Shown: piece by piece, positions 49,393-58,183 of the stretch
Layout: each line of letters begins with the position of its first letter
Position numbering within the stretch: the first letter of the stretch is position 1
Source of the DNA: CAYRVX01 sp964427875
GTDB lineage: Bacteria; Planctomycetota; Phycisphaerae; SM23-33
Direction of reading: 5' to 3'
DNA length: 64,000 bases
NCBI GenBank assembly: GCA_964427875.1
Contig: CAYRVX010000009.1
Coordinates: 28,706-92,705, forward strand
Program-made: the position numbers and the translations under genes
Notes under the pieces: model-generated
Told to the model about the DNA's origin: nothing
What the model saw: the letters and a program-made list of their open reading frames with translations, nothing else
Database searches by the model: none

Positions 49393-51161
49393 AGGCCGCC
49401 GCAAAGAAGATACGCATCGGCGACGTACTGCTGGAGGAAGGCTACCTGACGGCCCAGCAACTGAAGCGCGCGCTGGCCGAACAGAGAAGGACCGGCCAGT
49501 TCCTGGGCGAAATGCTGGTCGAGCGGGGGCTCGTGACGGCCGAGAAGATCCTCTCGGCCCTGTCCAAACGGCTGGGCGTTCGCGGCTGCCAGTTGCGCAA
49601 CGGCATGGTCGACCCGGCGCTGCTGGACCTGATCGGCGGGGAAGAGGCCATTCGCCTGAAGGCCCTGCCGATGTTCAGGGTCCGCGACACGCTGACGGTG
49701 GCGATGGCCGAGCCCCAGTCGCTTCCCAGCATCGACCGCCTTCGGGAGATCACCGGTTGCGACATCCGGCCGGTGCTGGCGCTGGAGAACCAGATCGTCG
49801 AGTTCGTTCGGAGCTGCTCGGCCCCGGCGACGGGGATGGAGAGCATCCTGGAGACGCTGGGGGATTCGGACATCGAGGTGATGGAGGGCGAGGATGCCGG
49901 CGAGACCGCGCTGACGGACCTGGACAAGGCGGTGGACAACAGCCCGGTGGTGAACCTGGTGAACATGGTGCTTCTCCGGGCGGTCAAGGACGGCGCCAGC
50001 GACATTCACATCGAGCCGGACAAGAAGGCCACCCGGATACGCTACCGCATCGACGGGGTCCTTCGCGACCTGATGAAGCCGCCGGTCGGCATGCACGCGG
50101 CGGTCACTTCCCGCGTGAAGGTGACCGGGCGGATGGACATCGCCGAGAAGCGGCTTCCCCAGGAAGGGCGTGTCCGCATCAACGCCGACGGGCGGGAAAT
50201 CGACCTCCGCGTCTCCAGCATGCCCACCGTGCTCGGCGAGAAGATCGTCATCCGCATTCTGGACAAGGCCAGGCTGAAGGTCCGTCTGGAGGACCTCGGC
50301 TTTCGCCCCGACACGCTGGAGTCGTTCCTCGGGATGCTTCGCCAGCCGTACGGGCTGGTGCTGGTCACCGGGCCGACCGGCAGCGGCAAGACCACGACGC
50401 TGTACTCCGCGCTGGGGCTGATCAGGAGCCCCGAGCAGAACATCGTCACGGTGGAGGACCCCGTGGAGTACCAGTTGGACCTGATCAACCAGATCCAGGT
50501 GAAGGAATCGATCGGCATGACCTTCGCGCGGGCGCTGCGGAGCATTCTGCGGCAGGACCCCGACGTGATCATGGTGGGGGAGATCCGGGACGAGGAGACG
50601 GCCAGGGTGGCGGTTCAGGCGGCCCTGACCGGCCACCTCGTCCTCGCGACGCTGCACACGAACGACGCGCCGGGGGCCGTTGCCCGGCTGGTGGACATGG
50701 GCGTCGAGCCGTACCTGCTCTCCGGCGCGCTCAACGGCGTGGTGGCCCAGCGCCTGGTCCGGACGGTCTGCCCGAACTGCTCCGAGCCGTATCGTCCCGA
50801 GGCCGAGGTCCTGAAGAAGGCGCAACTGGCCGACAGGACCGACCAGGCGTTCGTCCGGGGCAACGGGTGTCCGAGCTGTCACCAGTCGGGCTTCACCGGG
50901 CGGACGGGCATCTACGAGGTCATGGAGATGTTCCCCGAGCTGCGGCGCCTGATCCAGAAGGGCGTGTCATCTCATGAGATCCGTGACCGCTGGATCGAGG
51001 GAGGGGGCGTGACCCTCCGGCAGGAGGGTGTGATGGTGGCGCTGTCGGGCAGGACGTCCCTGGAAGAGGCACTGGGCGTGACGCATGGCGAAGGCGACGC
51101 GCTGCCGGGATCGGTCGGCCGGAAGCTCGGCGGCGATCCGGTGGCCGTCGAGGTCGGATGA
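49389..51161 (+). CDS. pilB: PilB/GspE-type assembly ATPase
   Basis: A 590-residue hexameric ATPase powering type IV pilus or type II secretion pseudopilus assembly at the inner membrane. Residues ~1-150 are an MshEN-type N-domain (IGDVLLEEGYLTAQQLKRAL). Walker A is GPTGSGKTTT near 328. The Asp box and Walker B lie in RQDPDVIMVGEIRDEETARV, and the His box is LATLHTNDAPGA. Two CxxC pairs (CPNC near 460, CPSC near 496) form the zinc module typical of this group. It overlaps the STAS gene by four bases and is followed after 10 bases by the platform gene. Confidence 0.93.
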   Translation: MKAAAKKIRIGDVLLEEGYLTAQQLKRALAEQRRTGQFLGEMLVERGLVTAEKILSALSKRLGVRGCQLRNGMVDPALLDLIGGEEAIRLKALPMFRVRDTLTVAMAEPQSLPSIDRLREITGCDIRPVLALENQIVEFVRSCSAPATGMESILETLGDSDIEVMEGEDAGETALTDLDKAVDNSPVVNLVNMVLLRAVKDGASDIHIEPDKKATRIRYRIDGVLRDLMKPPVGMHAAVTSRVKVTGRMDIAEKRLPQEGRVRINADGREIDLRVSSMPTVLGEKIVIRILDKARLKVRLEDLGFRPDTLESFLGMLRQPYGLVLVTGPTGSGKTTTLYSALGLIRSPEQNIVTVEDPVEYQLDLINQIQVKESIGMTFARALRSILRQDPDVIMVGEIRDEETARVAVQAALTGHLVLATLHTNDAPGAVARLVDMGVEPYLLSGALNGVVAQRLVRTVCPNCSEPYRPEAEVLKKAQLADRTDQAFVRGNGCPSCHQSGFTGRTGIYEVMEMFPELRRLIQKGVSSHEIRDRWIEGGGVTLRQEGVMVALSGRTSLEEALGVTHGEGDALPGSVGRKLGGDPVAVEVG

Positions 51162-51171
51162 GAACAGCGAC

Positions 51172-52419
51172 ATGAAACTGGCGTACCGTGCCTATGAGAA
51201 GACCGGGCGTGAGGTCGCGGACGTGATCGAGGCGCCCAGCGCCGCCGAGGCGGCCGAGAGGCTCCGCCACGAGGAGCTGTTCGTTGCGGAGATTGCCCCG
51301 GCCGAGGAAGCGCCCGAGAAGGCCGGGCGGCGCCGGGCCGGCCCCAGGCGGCTCCGCCTGCCCGGGGGCCGCACGCGCCGGCTGAGGAACCTCGCCATGT
51401 TCACCCGGCAGCTCTACGTCCTGATGCGGGCGGGGACGCCGCTGGCGGAGGGGCTGCGAGCGCTGGAGCGCCAGGCGAGGGACCCCGCCTGGCGCGAGGT
51501 CATCGCCGACGTCTGCTCGCACCTGGAGCGGGGGATCTCGCTGGCAAAGGCGATGGAGGTCCGCCCGGATTACTTCGACGCCGTGTACCGCAACATGATC
51601 CAGGCGGGCGAGTCGGCCGGCAAGCTGACGACCGTGCTGGACCGCCTGGCCCAACTGATCCGCAAGCGGCTGCACGTCAGGCGCACCGTCCGCGGGGCGA
51701 TGATCTACCCGTCCCTCCTGGTGGTCGTCTCCCTCACGGTCATCACGGTGATGATGCTGACGGTCATTCCGCGCTTCGCCGATCTCTTCGAGGCGCTGGA
51801 CGTCCCGCTGCCCCCGACGACGGCCATGCTGATCGGCTTCAGCGAGAAGCTCCAGTCGTACTGGGTGGTGGCGCTGGCGATTGTCGTCGGCGCGGGCGCG
51901 GGCGCGCGGTTCCTGCTCAGGACCCGGAAGGGCAGGCGCCTCAAGGACACCCTGGCGCTGCGGCTGCCCTACATCGGCGGGCTGGCGCGGAGCTTCGCGA
52001 CCGCGCAGATCGCCCGCCTGCTGGCCGTCCTGCTGGACAGCCATCTGCCCGTGCTCGAGGCCCTCCGCCTGACCCGAAACGCGGTACCCAACGTTCACTA
52101 CGTGGAGCTCCTCGGCCGGGCCGAACAGGCGGTCTCCAGGGGCAAGCCGATCAGCTCGGCGTTTCGCCACAGCGACCTGATCGTCTCGAGCGTCTACGAG
52201 ACGACCCGCAGCGGCGAGCAGAGCGGTCAGGTCGCCCCGCTGCTGCTCGACCTGGCGGACTTCCTCGACGAGGAGAACGAGACGGCCCTCAAGGGGCTGA
52301 TCAGCATCCTCGAGCCCAGCATCCTGATCTTCATGGGCGTGGTGGTGGGCTTTGTGGCCCTGAGCATCTTCACGCCGCTGTTCGACGCCACCGGAATGGT
52401 GGGAGGAGGCGCCCGGTGA
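51172..52419 (+). CDS. pilC: PilC/GspF-type inner-membrane platform protein
   Basis: A 415-residue protein that organises the assembly ATPase and pilin addition. Start at MKLAYRAYEKTGREV; the ribosome site is weak, but the gene is close to pilB. Two related halves are visible: residues ~70-190 (RQLYVLMRAGTPLAEGLRAL, GESAGKLTTVLDRLA) and ~275-400 (ARLLAVLLDSHLPVLEALRL, GEQSGQVAPLLLDLA). Membrane spans are at ~180-205, 225-245 and ~380-405. The last span ends at FTPLFDATGMVG, as in PilC proteins. Its stop codon overlaps the GTG of the following gene. Confidence 0.93.
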   Translation: MKLAYRAYEKTGREVADVIEAPSAAEAAERLRHEELFVAEIAPAEEAPEKAGRRRAGPRRLRLPGGRTRRLRNLAMFTRQLYVLMRAGTPLAEGLRALERQARDPAWREVIADVCSHLERGISLAKAMEVRPDYFDAVYRNMIQAGESAGKLTTVLDRLAQLIRKRLHVRRTVRGAMIYPSLLVVVSLTVITVMMLTVIPRFADLFEALDVPLPPTTAMLIGFSEKLQSYWVVALAIVVGAGAGARFLLRTRKGRRLKDTLALRLPYIGGLARSFATAQIARLLAVLLDSHLPVLEALRLTRNAVPNVHYVELLGRAEQAVSRGKPISSAFRHSDLIVSSVYETTRSGEQSGQVAPLLLDLADFLDEENETALKGLISILEPSILIFMGVVVGFVALSIFTPLFDATGMVGGGAR

Positions 52420-53666
52420 GCTGGCCAGACGGCCTAATCTGCCGCACCGCGCTGCGCAAGCTCGCCTCCTGGTGGCGTTCGCTGAGAGGACCGGCGCTGA
52501 CGTCGTGCCGCTTCGTGTCGAGCCGGCTGGCGCCCTTGCGGCGCCGCGTCCGGGGGCCGGCAGGCACGTCATGCCGCTTCGTGTGGAGCACCGTTGCATC
52601 GTGGCGGGAGTCCATGAAGCTGCCCGGTCGCGGGCTCCACGGGCCGATCGGCGTGGACGTCGGCGCGCGGCGGATCAAGGCGGCGCAGTTCGGCCGATCG
52701 CCCGCCGGCTGGCGGATCGACGCGGCGCTTTCCATGCCCCGGGCCGCGTCGGGCTCGGCCCCGGGCCCGCAGGAGGTCCGCCGGCTCGGCCGTCTGCTGG
52801 CCGAGAGGGGCTTCAAGGGCGGCTCCATCGTGCTGGCCGTGCCGCCGGACAGGCTGCTGGCGGGGATCATGGAGCTTCCTCCGGAGGATTCCGGGGCGCC
52901 GATCGACCTGCTGGCTCACTCGGAGCTGGCGAGGATGCACGCCTGCCTGCCGGAGGACCTGGAGATGGGCTCGTGGCGCCTCCCCGCGCCCGCCCGCGCG
53001 GCCAACACGACGTTTGTCATGGGCGTGGCCTGCCGGCACGCCGACGCGAACGAGCTGCTGGACCTGTTCGAGACGGAGGGCTTGGACGTCGAGAGGCTCC
53101 AGACCCAGGCCCAGGCCGTCGCCAGGGCGTGCCAGCCGCTGCTGGCCGACATTCGAGGGATCGCCGGCATTCTCGACATCGGGTGGGATTCGGCGCGGCT
53201 GGTCCTGCTGTTTCAGGGAGTCGTGGTCTACGAACGGAACCTGGCCCGCAGCGGCCTGAACGTCCTCGTGGCGTCCCTGGCCGATCAGCTCGGCCTGAGC
53301 GCCGAGGAGGTCGAGAAGGTGCTGAGCGACGGGGCGAGCTCCGGCCGGGCGGCTTCCAGGCGCCGCCGCGGCGCGAAAGTCATCGACGCCGCGGTGGCCG
53401 GCCACTTCCAGGCCGTGGTGCAGGAGATGCGGATTCCGCTGTCCTACCTGGCCAATCAGTACCCCGACGCGGCGATGGAGCGCCTGCTGCTGGTGGGCGG
53501 CGGCGCGGGCCTCGGCGCGCCGGGGGAGCATCTGGCTTCGGCGATAGAGACGGACGTGCGGATCGTCTTGCCGAGCGACATGGCACGGTGCCCGGAATCG
53601 TTTGATGAGGAATACGGCCCAACGCTGGCGGCGGCGGTCGGCCTGGGGCAGCTCGACGGAAGGTGA
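52416..53666 (+). CDS. pilM: PilM-like actin-fold pilus assembly protein (N-terminal extension carries a repeat)
   Basis: The 416-codon frame starts with GTG at 52416, with a strong GGAGG site and a four-base overlap with pilC. A second start at ATG 52614 gives the normal PilM length. Residues from ~75 on match PilM: GPIGVDVGARRIKAAQF (actin-like phosphate 1 loop), IVLAVPPDRLLAGIMELPP, IAGILDIGWDSARLVLLFQG and ERLLLVGGGAGLG. The first ~66 residues contain two copies of SCRFV encoded by a 33-base direct repeat. PilM couples the ATPase platform to PilN. Which start is used is uncertain. Confidence 0.85.
   Translation: MSWPDGLICRTALRKLASWWRSLRGPALTSCRFVSSRLAPLRRRVRGPAGTSCRFVWSTVASWRESMKLPGRGLHGPIGVDVGARRIKAAQFGRSPAGWRIDAALSMPRAASGSAPGPQEVRRLGRLLAERGFKGGSIVLAVPPDRLLAGIMELPPEDSGAPIDLLAHSELARMHACLPEDLEMGSWRLPAPARAANTTFVMGVACRHADANELLDLFETEGLDVERLQTQAQAVARACQPLLADIRGIAGILDIGWDSARLVLLFQGVVVYERNLARSGLNVLVASLADQLGLSAEEVEKVLSDGASSGRAASRRRRGAKVIDAAVAGHFQAVVQEMRIPLSYLANQYPDAAMERLLLVGGGAGLGAPGEHLASAIETDVRIVLPSDMARCPESFDEEYGPTLAAAVGLGQLDGR
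52491..52589 (+). repeat. 33-base direct repeat pair in the pilM start region
   Basis: Copies at 52491-52523 and 52557-52589 share gccgcttcgtg and most of the flanks. They are in frame with pilM if the GTG at 52416 is used. Confidence 0.85.
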
Positions 53667-53670
53667 ACGG

Positions 53671-54342
53671 GTGCAGCGAGTGAACCTCATACCGGCTCCG
53701 CGGCGCGAGGCGAGGGCCCGCCGGGTGCACCTCCGCCTGGTGGCGGTGGGGCTGACGGCGTACGCGGTGTTCGTCCTGGCCGGCTACGTGATGTGCTACG
53801 CCTTTTCCGACGAGGAGACCGAGGCGGCATTCCGGGACATGCGCGACGTGACGGCCAGGGCCAGGGAGTCGGACGAGGAGATACGGTCCCTTCGCGCCGA
53901 GATCGCCGAGACGAAGCGGGAGCTGGCGGCGGCCCAGGCCGTGGCCAGACACCCCGACTGGGGCCTCCTGCTTGCGATCCTGACCCACGCCGTGCCCGAC
54001 GAGGTCGTCCTGCAACGGTGCATGCTCGTGCCGGTCGAGGAGGATGACCGCGAGAAGGGCGATTCGCAGGACTCCGCTGGCGGCCTGTGGTCCCGGCAGG
54101 ACGGCCCGGACGCTCCAGGCGCCCTGGCCGCGAGCCTGAACCGCAGCTACCGCCTCGAAGTGGGCGGCTTTGCCAGGACGCAGGCGGCCGTCTCAAGCTT
54201 CGTCCTTCGCCTGGAGAAGATCGGCCTGTTCGATCAGGTCAAGCTGATCAAGACGAGTCGCCGGGTGTTCCTCGAGGGGCAGGCGGTTGCGTTTGAGCTG
54301 GAGTGCTCCCTCGACGGGAAGAGGAGGATAGCCAGCCGATGA
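53671..54342 (+). CDS. pilN: PilN-like inner-membrane assembly protein
   Basis: A 223-residue single-pass membrane protein. Start GTG 53671, GGAAGG upstream, giving MQRVNLIPAPRREARARRVH, the NLIP motif typical of PilN that binds PilM. A TM segment follows (VGLTAYAVFVLAGYVMCYAF), then a coiled-coil stretch (~55-85) and a ferredoxin-like periplasmic domain (LEVGGFARTQAAVSSFVLRL). It starts four bases after pilM and overlaps pilO by four bases, so it is translated as part of the operon. Confidence 0.85.
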   Translation: MQRVNLIPAPRREARARRVHLRLVAVGLTAYAVFVLAGYVMCYAFSDEETEAAFRDMRDVTARARESDEEIRSLRAEIAETKRELAAAQAVARHPDWGLLLAILTHAVPDEVVLQRCMLVPVEEDDREKGDSQDSAGGLWSRQDGPDAPGALAASLNRSYRLEVGGFARTQAAVSSFVLRLEKIGLFDQVKLIKTSRRVFLEGQAVAFELECSLDGKRRIASR

Positions 54343-54920
54343 TCGAGGTTCTCGGAACAGGCCGGACGTTCCGTCTGCGGGCCAACGCCATCGCGGTGGC
54401 CCTCGGCACGCTTGCCGCCCTGCCCCTGTGCTTCGCGAGGATCAACCCTCTTCTGCGTCCCGGGACGTACGCCAGCGAACAGAAGGCGAAGCTGGAGGTC
54501 TTGCGGCGGACGGAGGCGGACCTGGCCGAGTCGGTCGCCCAGCAGAGCAGCGCGCTGGATAAGCTCCGCACGACCGTGCGAAGTCAGAAGATACGGCTTG
54601 GCTCGGGGGGGAACGTCAACCAGCGGATCGCCAAGCTTGCGGATCTGACGGAACGCATCGGTCTGGCGATGAACGAGGTCGTGCCGGGCGAGTGCTCCCG
54701 CGTCGGGCCCTATGAGGCCGTGCCGGTCAGCCTGGTGGTCAGCGGCAAGTACCCCACCTGCGTGACGTTCCTGCGAGAGCTCAAGGAGACGTTTCCGGAC
54801 ACGTCGGTCGATTCCTTCGAGCTGTCCAGCAAGTCCGGCAAGCCGAGCGGGACGGCGGAATTCCGCGTCCAGCTTCTCTGGTACACCGCGGCCGGGGACG
54901 CGACGACGGAGAAAGAATAA
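54339..54920 (+). CDS. pilO: PilO-like inner-membrane assembly protein
   Basis: A 193-residue protein that overlaps pilN (ATGA). One TM near residues 17-37 (NAIAVALGTLAALPLCFARI), a coiled-coil region (~45-85: EQKAKLEVLRRTEADLAESV), and a C-terminal ferredoxin-like domain with VPVSLVVSGKYPTCVTFLRE, the usual PilO pattern. It forms a heterodimer with PilN in known systems. The sequence is less typical at the end, so the call rests on position and fold pattern. Confidence 0.8.
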   Translation: MIEVLGTGRTFRLRANAIAVALGTLAALPLCFARINPLLRPGTYASEQKAKLEVLRRTEADLAESVAQQSSALDKLRTTVRSQKIRLGSGGNVNQRIAKLADLTERIGLAMNEVVPGECSRVGPYEAVPVSLVVSGKYPTCVTFLRELKETFPDTSVDSFELSSKSGKPSGTAEFRVQLLWYTAAGDATTEKE

Positions 54921-54970
54921 CCCCATCGCATTGGCTCGGCGGGTTTTCGTATCTTCTATTTCCCTTGGTC

Positions 54971-55540
54971 ATGGTGCTATCCAAGAGACAGAAGATACTT
55001 GCAGTTGCGCTGGGCGCGGCCGTGGCGGTCTTCGTCGCTGACCGCATCCTGCTGGACCGGGACGATATCGGCCCGGCCGAGGCGCGGGCCTGGCCGCTGG
55101 GGGATGTGGACCCCCAACCGCTGGTTCCCAAAGGCCTGGTTTCGGGGGCTCGGGCCTGCGAATGGTCACAAGAGAAGGAGGTCACGCTGGCAGATCGGCT
55201 TGAGCAAGCCGTGGAAGACGGCGACATCGACCCCACGGCGGTCAAAGACGCCTTCTGTCCCTCGGAATCGTGGTCGGGCCTGGACCTGACCGCGCGGTTC
55301 CCGCCGGGCTCGGCCGACGCCGTCGCCAGGGCCTTTGCCGAGAGTCACAGACTCACGGCCACCGCCGTCAGCGCAGAAGGTGGAATGGCCATCATCGACG
55401 GTCAATGCCTCGCCGTCGGCCGGGAGATCGATGGGTTCCGCCTGGTCTCGGTAAGCCGCAACTCGGCCGTCCTCATCTGCGCCGGCGTTAAGGCAACACT
55501 GACGCTCTCGAACGAAACTTCCACCAGTGCAAGGGATTAG
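54971..55540 (+). CDS. PilP/GspC-like protein
   Basis: A 189-residue protein with one N-terminal TM (ILAVALGAAVAVFVADRILL) and a beta domain at the end: MAIIDGQCLAVGREIDGFRL and LICAGVKATLTLSN resemble the C-terminal domain of PilP or GspC/GspB that contacts the secretin. Position in the operon after pilO fits PilP. The ribosome site is weak; ATG 54971 or GTG 54974 are possible. TTGGCT-N18-TCTATT at ~54933-54960 might be an internal promoter. Confidence 0.6.
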   Translation: MVLSKRQKILAVALGAAVAVFVADRILLDRDDIGPAEARAWPLGDVDPQPLVPKGLVSGARACEWSQEKEVTLADRLEQAVEDGDIDPTAVKDAFCPSESWSGLDLTARFPPGSADAVARAFAESHRLTATAVSAEGGMAIIDGQCLAVGREIDGFRLVSVSRNSAVLICAGVKATLTLSNETSTSARD

Positions 55541-55735
55541 TAGTCTGGCCGCTCCGGTCTCCCTGAGGTGGCACGGCTCTGCGAGCTGTGGCGGCGCCGG
55601 CCAGGCACGTGCATGCGCAGGATCGCCCCCGGGAAACCTGCCTGCTGGTCAAGTGCCGCGCCCGAGGCGCCGAAATAGAAGAAGGTCCTATACCGCTGAC
55701 GGATACCAACCGCATCAATAGGAGGATCAACGGAC

Positions 55736-56209
55736 ATGCTGAAGCGAGCGACGAGGAGCAAAGGCTTTAGTCTTTTGGAGTTGGTCGTGGTCGTTGTGAT
55801 CATCGGGATCATCGCGGCGGTGGCGATTCCGCGTCTGAGCCGCGGCTCGGCCGGGGCGGCCGACGCCGCCTTGAGCGGCAACCTCGCGGTCCTGAGAAAC
55901 GCGATCGACCTGTATTCCGCCGAGCACGGCGGAGCGTTCCCGAAGGTCACCGTCGTTGAGAAGGCCCTCCTGACGTACACCGACAGCAGCGGCAACCTCA
56001 GCGACACGAAGGACACCGCCCACATCTACGGCCCGTACATCCGCAAGATGCCCCCGCTGCCCGTCGGGGCGAGGAAGGGCAAGACCAAAATCGCCGCCCA
56101 GGACGCCGACGACGTCGGCTGGATCTACAGCGAGAAGACGGGCGACATCCGGGCCAACACGACCGACAGCGAAAAGGACGAGGCGGGCAAGCTCTACAGG
56201 GACTATTGA
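55736..56209 (+). CDS. Major pseudopilin/pilin (GspG/PilA-like)
   Basis: A 157-residue prepilin. The class III signal is KG^FSLLELVVVVVIIGIIAA: Gly at -1, Phe at +1 and Glu at +5, as required by prepilin peptidase, followed by a hydrophobic helix. The C-terminal domain has DLYSAEHGGAFPK and IYSEKTGDIRANTTDSEKDE, similar to GspG-type pilins. AGGAGG precedes the ATG at nine bases, the strongest site in the operon, fitting a major subunit. 195 bases separate it from the PilP-like gene, so its own promoter is possible, though none is obvious. Confidence 0.9.
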   Translation: MLKRATRSKGFSLLELVVVVVIIGIIAAVAIPRLSRGSAGAADAALSGNLAVLRNAIDLYSAEHGGAFPKVTVVEKALLTYTDSSGNLSDTKDTAHIYGPYIRKMPPLPVGARKGKTKIAAQDADDVGWIYSEKTGDIRANTTDSEKDEAGKLYRDY

Positions 56210-56399
56210 TCGGCACGCCTGACCTGGAGCACTCGCCCGGACAGAGGGGCGGGACCGGCTGGCCGGCCGGAAGCCCCGAGGGCCGCTTGGCGCCGTGCGC
56301 CCGCCGGGCGCGCCGCCGAGCATGTCTCGTTTCAGGAGGGCGCGGCCTGAGGGGCCAGACGCGTGGCCTGAACGGGCCGTCGGCGAACGGAGGCTCTGA

Positions 56400-56882
56400 A
56401 TGAGCAGGGATCAGGCCATCACGGCCGGGGGGAATCAGCGGGCGTTCAGCCTGCTGGAGATCGTGCTCGTGTTGGCCGTCTTCGTGGTTCTGGCGGCGAT
56501 TGCCGCGCCGCGTTACGGGCGCGCCGCGGCCCGGTATCGCGCGGATGCAGCCGCCCGGAGGATCGTATCGGATATGGCCCTGACCCGCAAATCAGCCCGA
56601 TCCGCCGGCGCCCGGCGGGCCCTGAGCTTCTCGGTGGAGTCCGACGAATACTCCGTCGCCGGGATGGCCGACCTGAGGGACTCCTCGGCCGATTACCGCG
56701 TGGACCTGAAGGCCCGGCCGTACGAGGCCCGCATCCTCTCCGCCGATTTCGGCGGCGACGCAGAGCTTGTCTTCGACGGCTACGGGGCCCCCGACAGTGG
56801 CGGCCGCGTCCGCGTGCAGGTCGGCGAGGCCGTCCGCACCGTCCTGTTCGACGCCAATACATGCGAGGCTGCCGTCCAATGA
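56400..56882 (+). CDS. Minor pseudopilin (GspH-like)
   Basis: A 160-residue prepilin. The signal is QRA^FSLLEIVLVLAVFVVLAA: Glu at +5 is present but the -1 residue is Ala instead of Gly, which prepilin peptidase accepts less well. The rest (YRADAAARRIVSDMALTRKS, ELVFDGYGAPDSGGRV) matches GspH-type beta domains. GGAGG lies seven bases before the ATG, and the stop overlaps the next start (ATGA). It follows the major pilin by 190 bases with no gene between. Confidence 0.82.
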   Translation: MSRDQAITAGGNQRAFSLLEIVLVLAVFVVLAAIAAPRYGRAAARYRADAAARRIVSDMALTRKSARSAGARRALSFSVESDEYSVAGMADLRDSSADYRVDLKARPYEARILSADFGGDAELVFDGYGAPDSGGRVRVQVGEAVRTVLFDANTCEAAVQ

Positions 56883-57424
56883 GGGCTCACGGCGCCGGAC
56901 ATCGCCGCCGGCCAAGCGCCCGGCAAAGCGCGACGGGGCACACGCTGATCGAGCTGCTCCTCAGCGTGGCGATCATGGCCGTCCTGATGGGCGCGATGGT
57001 CATTTCTCTCGCCGTCGCCTCGCGCGCCCTCGACGACGGTGCCGGCCCGGCCGGGCAGACCCGCCGCGCCGCCGGGATCGTCGAGGACATGGACGCCGAT
57101 CTGGCCATGGCCCTTTCGTTCACGGAGCGGACGCCTCAGGCCGTGACCTTCACCGTGCCCGACCGCGACGGGGACGCAAACAGCGAGACGATCCGCTACT
57201 CGTGGACCGGCCCGGACGACGGGCGCCTGCTCCGGCGGGTCAACGGCGGCCCGGCGGTCGCCATCGCCCAGGACGTGCGCCACTTCAACCTGACCTATCA
57301 GCTCAAGACGATTGCCGCAAGCCAGGACAAGGACGAAAAGGGCAAGAAGGACAAAGACAAGGGCAAGAAGGACAAAGACAAGGACAAGGATGACAAGGGG
57401 GGAAAGAAGAAGGGACATCACTGA
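56879..57424 (+). CDS. Minor pseudopilin (GspJ-like) with lysine-rich repeat tail
   Basis: A 181-residue protein. The signal is TG^HTLIELLLSVAIMAVLMGA, with Gly at -1 and Glu at +5. The pilin domain spans ~45-140 (RAAGIVEDMDADLAMALSFT, IRYSWTGPDDGRLLRRVNGG). The last ~35 residues are almost only Lys, Asp and Gly (KGKKDKD repeats), encoded by a 21-base tandem repeat. The tail is positively and negatively charged and probably disordered. The gene overlaps GspH by four bases. Confidence 0.82.
   Translation: MRAHGAGHRRRPSARQSATGHTLIELLLSVAIMAVLMGAMVISLAVASRALDDGAGPAGQTRRAAGIVEDMDADLAMALSFTERTPQAVTFTVPDRDGDANSETIRYSWTGPDDGRLLRRVNGGPAVAIAQDVRHFNLTYQLKTIAASQDKDEKGKKDKDKGKKDKDKDKDDKGGKKKGHH
57340..57381 (+). 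repeat. 21-base tandem repeat in the GspJ tail
   Basis: Two identical 21-base units at 57340-57360 and 57361-57381 encode KGKKDKD twice; further KD codons extend the pattern. The period is in frame. Confidence 0.9.
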
Positions 57425-57473
57425 GGTGGAGGAGGCCCGCCATGGAGACTCGGCGCGGCCAGGAGAGGAGCGG

Positions 57474-58151
57474 GTGAAAAACGGCAGATCGAATCGTCGG
57501 GCTGTTCGCAGCCGCCGGGCGGGCGCGTTCGGCGTGCGGCCGGGAGGGCTGTCGCTCGTCGAGGCGGTCATCTCCAGCCTGATCGTCGCCACGATGCTGG
57601 TGGCTGGGTTGAGCGCGCTGGGCTCGTCCACGAGGGCCGCACGCATCCACTGCGACAAGTGTATCGGGGCCAACCTGGCGCGGCGGTTGATGGCGGAGGT
57701 CCTCCAGTCGCGGTACCGCGAGCCGTTGCAGAAGGCGGAGTTCGGCCCGGAGCCGCCCGAGACGGCTACCAGCCGGGCCGCGTGGGACGACGTGGACGAC
57801 TACCACCGCTGGAGTGCCTCCGGGCCGCAGGCCAAGGACGGCACCCCGCTGGCTCACGCCGACGGATGGCGGCGCGAAGTGACCGTCGAATACGTCCTCG
57901 CCGACGATCCGACACGCACGTGCGGCTCCGACCAGGGACTCAAGCGGATTACCGTGACGGCCACCAGCCCTGCCGGAAAAACGAGCACGCTCGTCGCCCT
58001 CCGCAGCGAGGCGAGCATCTACGACCAGGAGCCGCAAACCGAAACGACCTACGTCAGCGCGGTGGGCGTGGAGCTCCAGATCGGTACGTCCGAGGCGACG
58101 CGGGTCTCCTCGGGAACGAGCATCCTGAACCCGGTGGAGGCCTGCCCGTGA
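57474..58151 (+). CDS. Minor pseudopilin (GspI-like)
   Basis: A 225-residue protein from GTG 57474, with GAGG five bases upstream. After a basic N-terminus the prepilin signal is PGG^LSLVEAVISSLIVATMLV, Glu at +5 and Gly at -1. The globular part has NLARRLMAEVLQSRYREPLQ and GLKRITVTATSPAGKTSTLV, a usual GspI arrangement. Three Cys in or near the body (CDKC, TCGS) may form disulphides. It follows GspJ by 49 bases and precedes the GspK/PilX-like gene by 32. Confidence 0.82.
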   Translation: MKNGRSNRRAVRSRRAGAFGVRPGGLSLVEAVISSLIVATMLVAGLSALGSSTRAARIHCDKCIGANLARRLMAEVLQSRYREPLQKAEFGPEPPETATSRAAWDDVDDYHRWSASGPQAKDGTPLAHADGWRREVTVEYVLADDPTRTCGSDQGLKRITVTATSPAGKTSTLVALRSEASIYDQEPQTETTYVSAVGVELQIGTSEATRVSSGTSILNPVEACP

Positions 58152-58183
58152 GGGCAGGTCCGCGCCGCGTCGGAGACGAGGCC

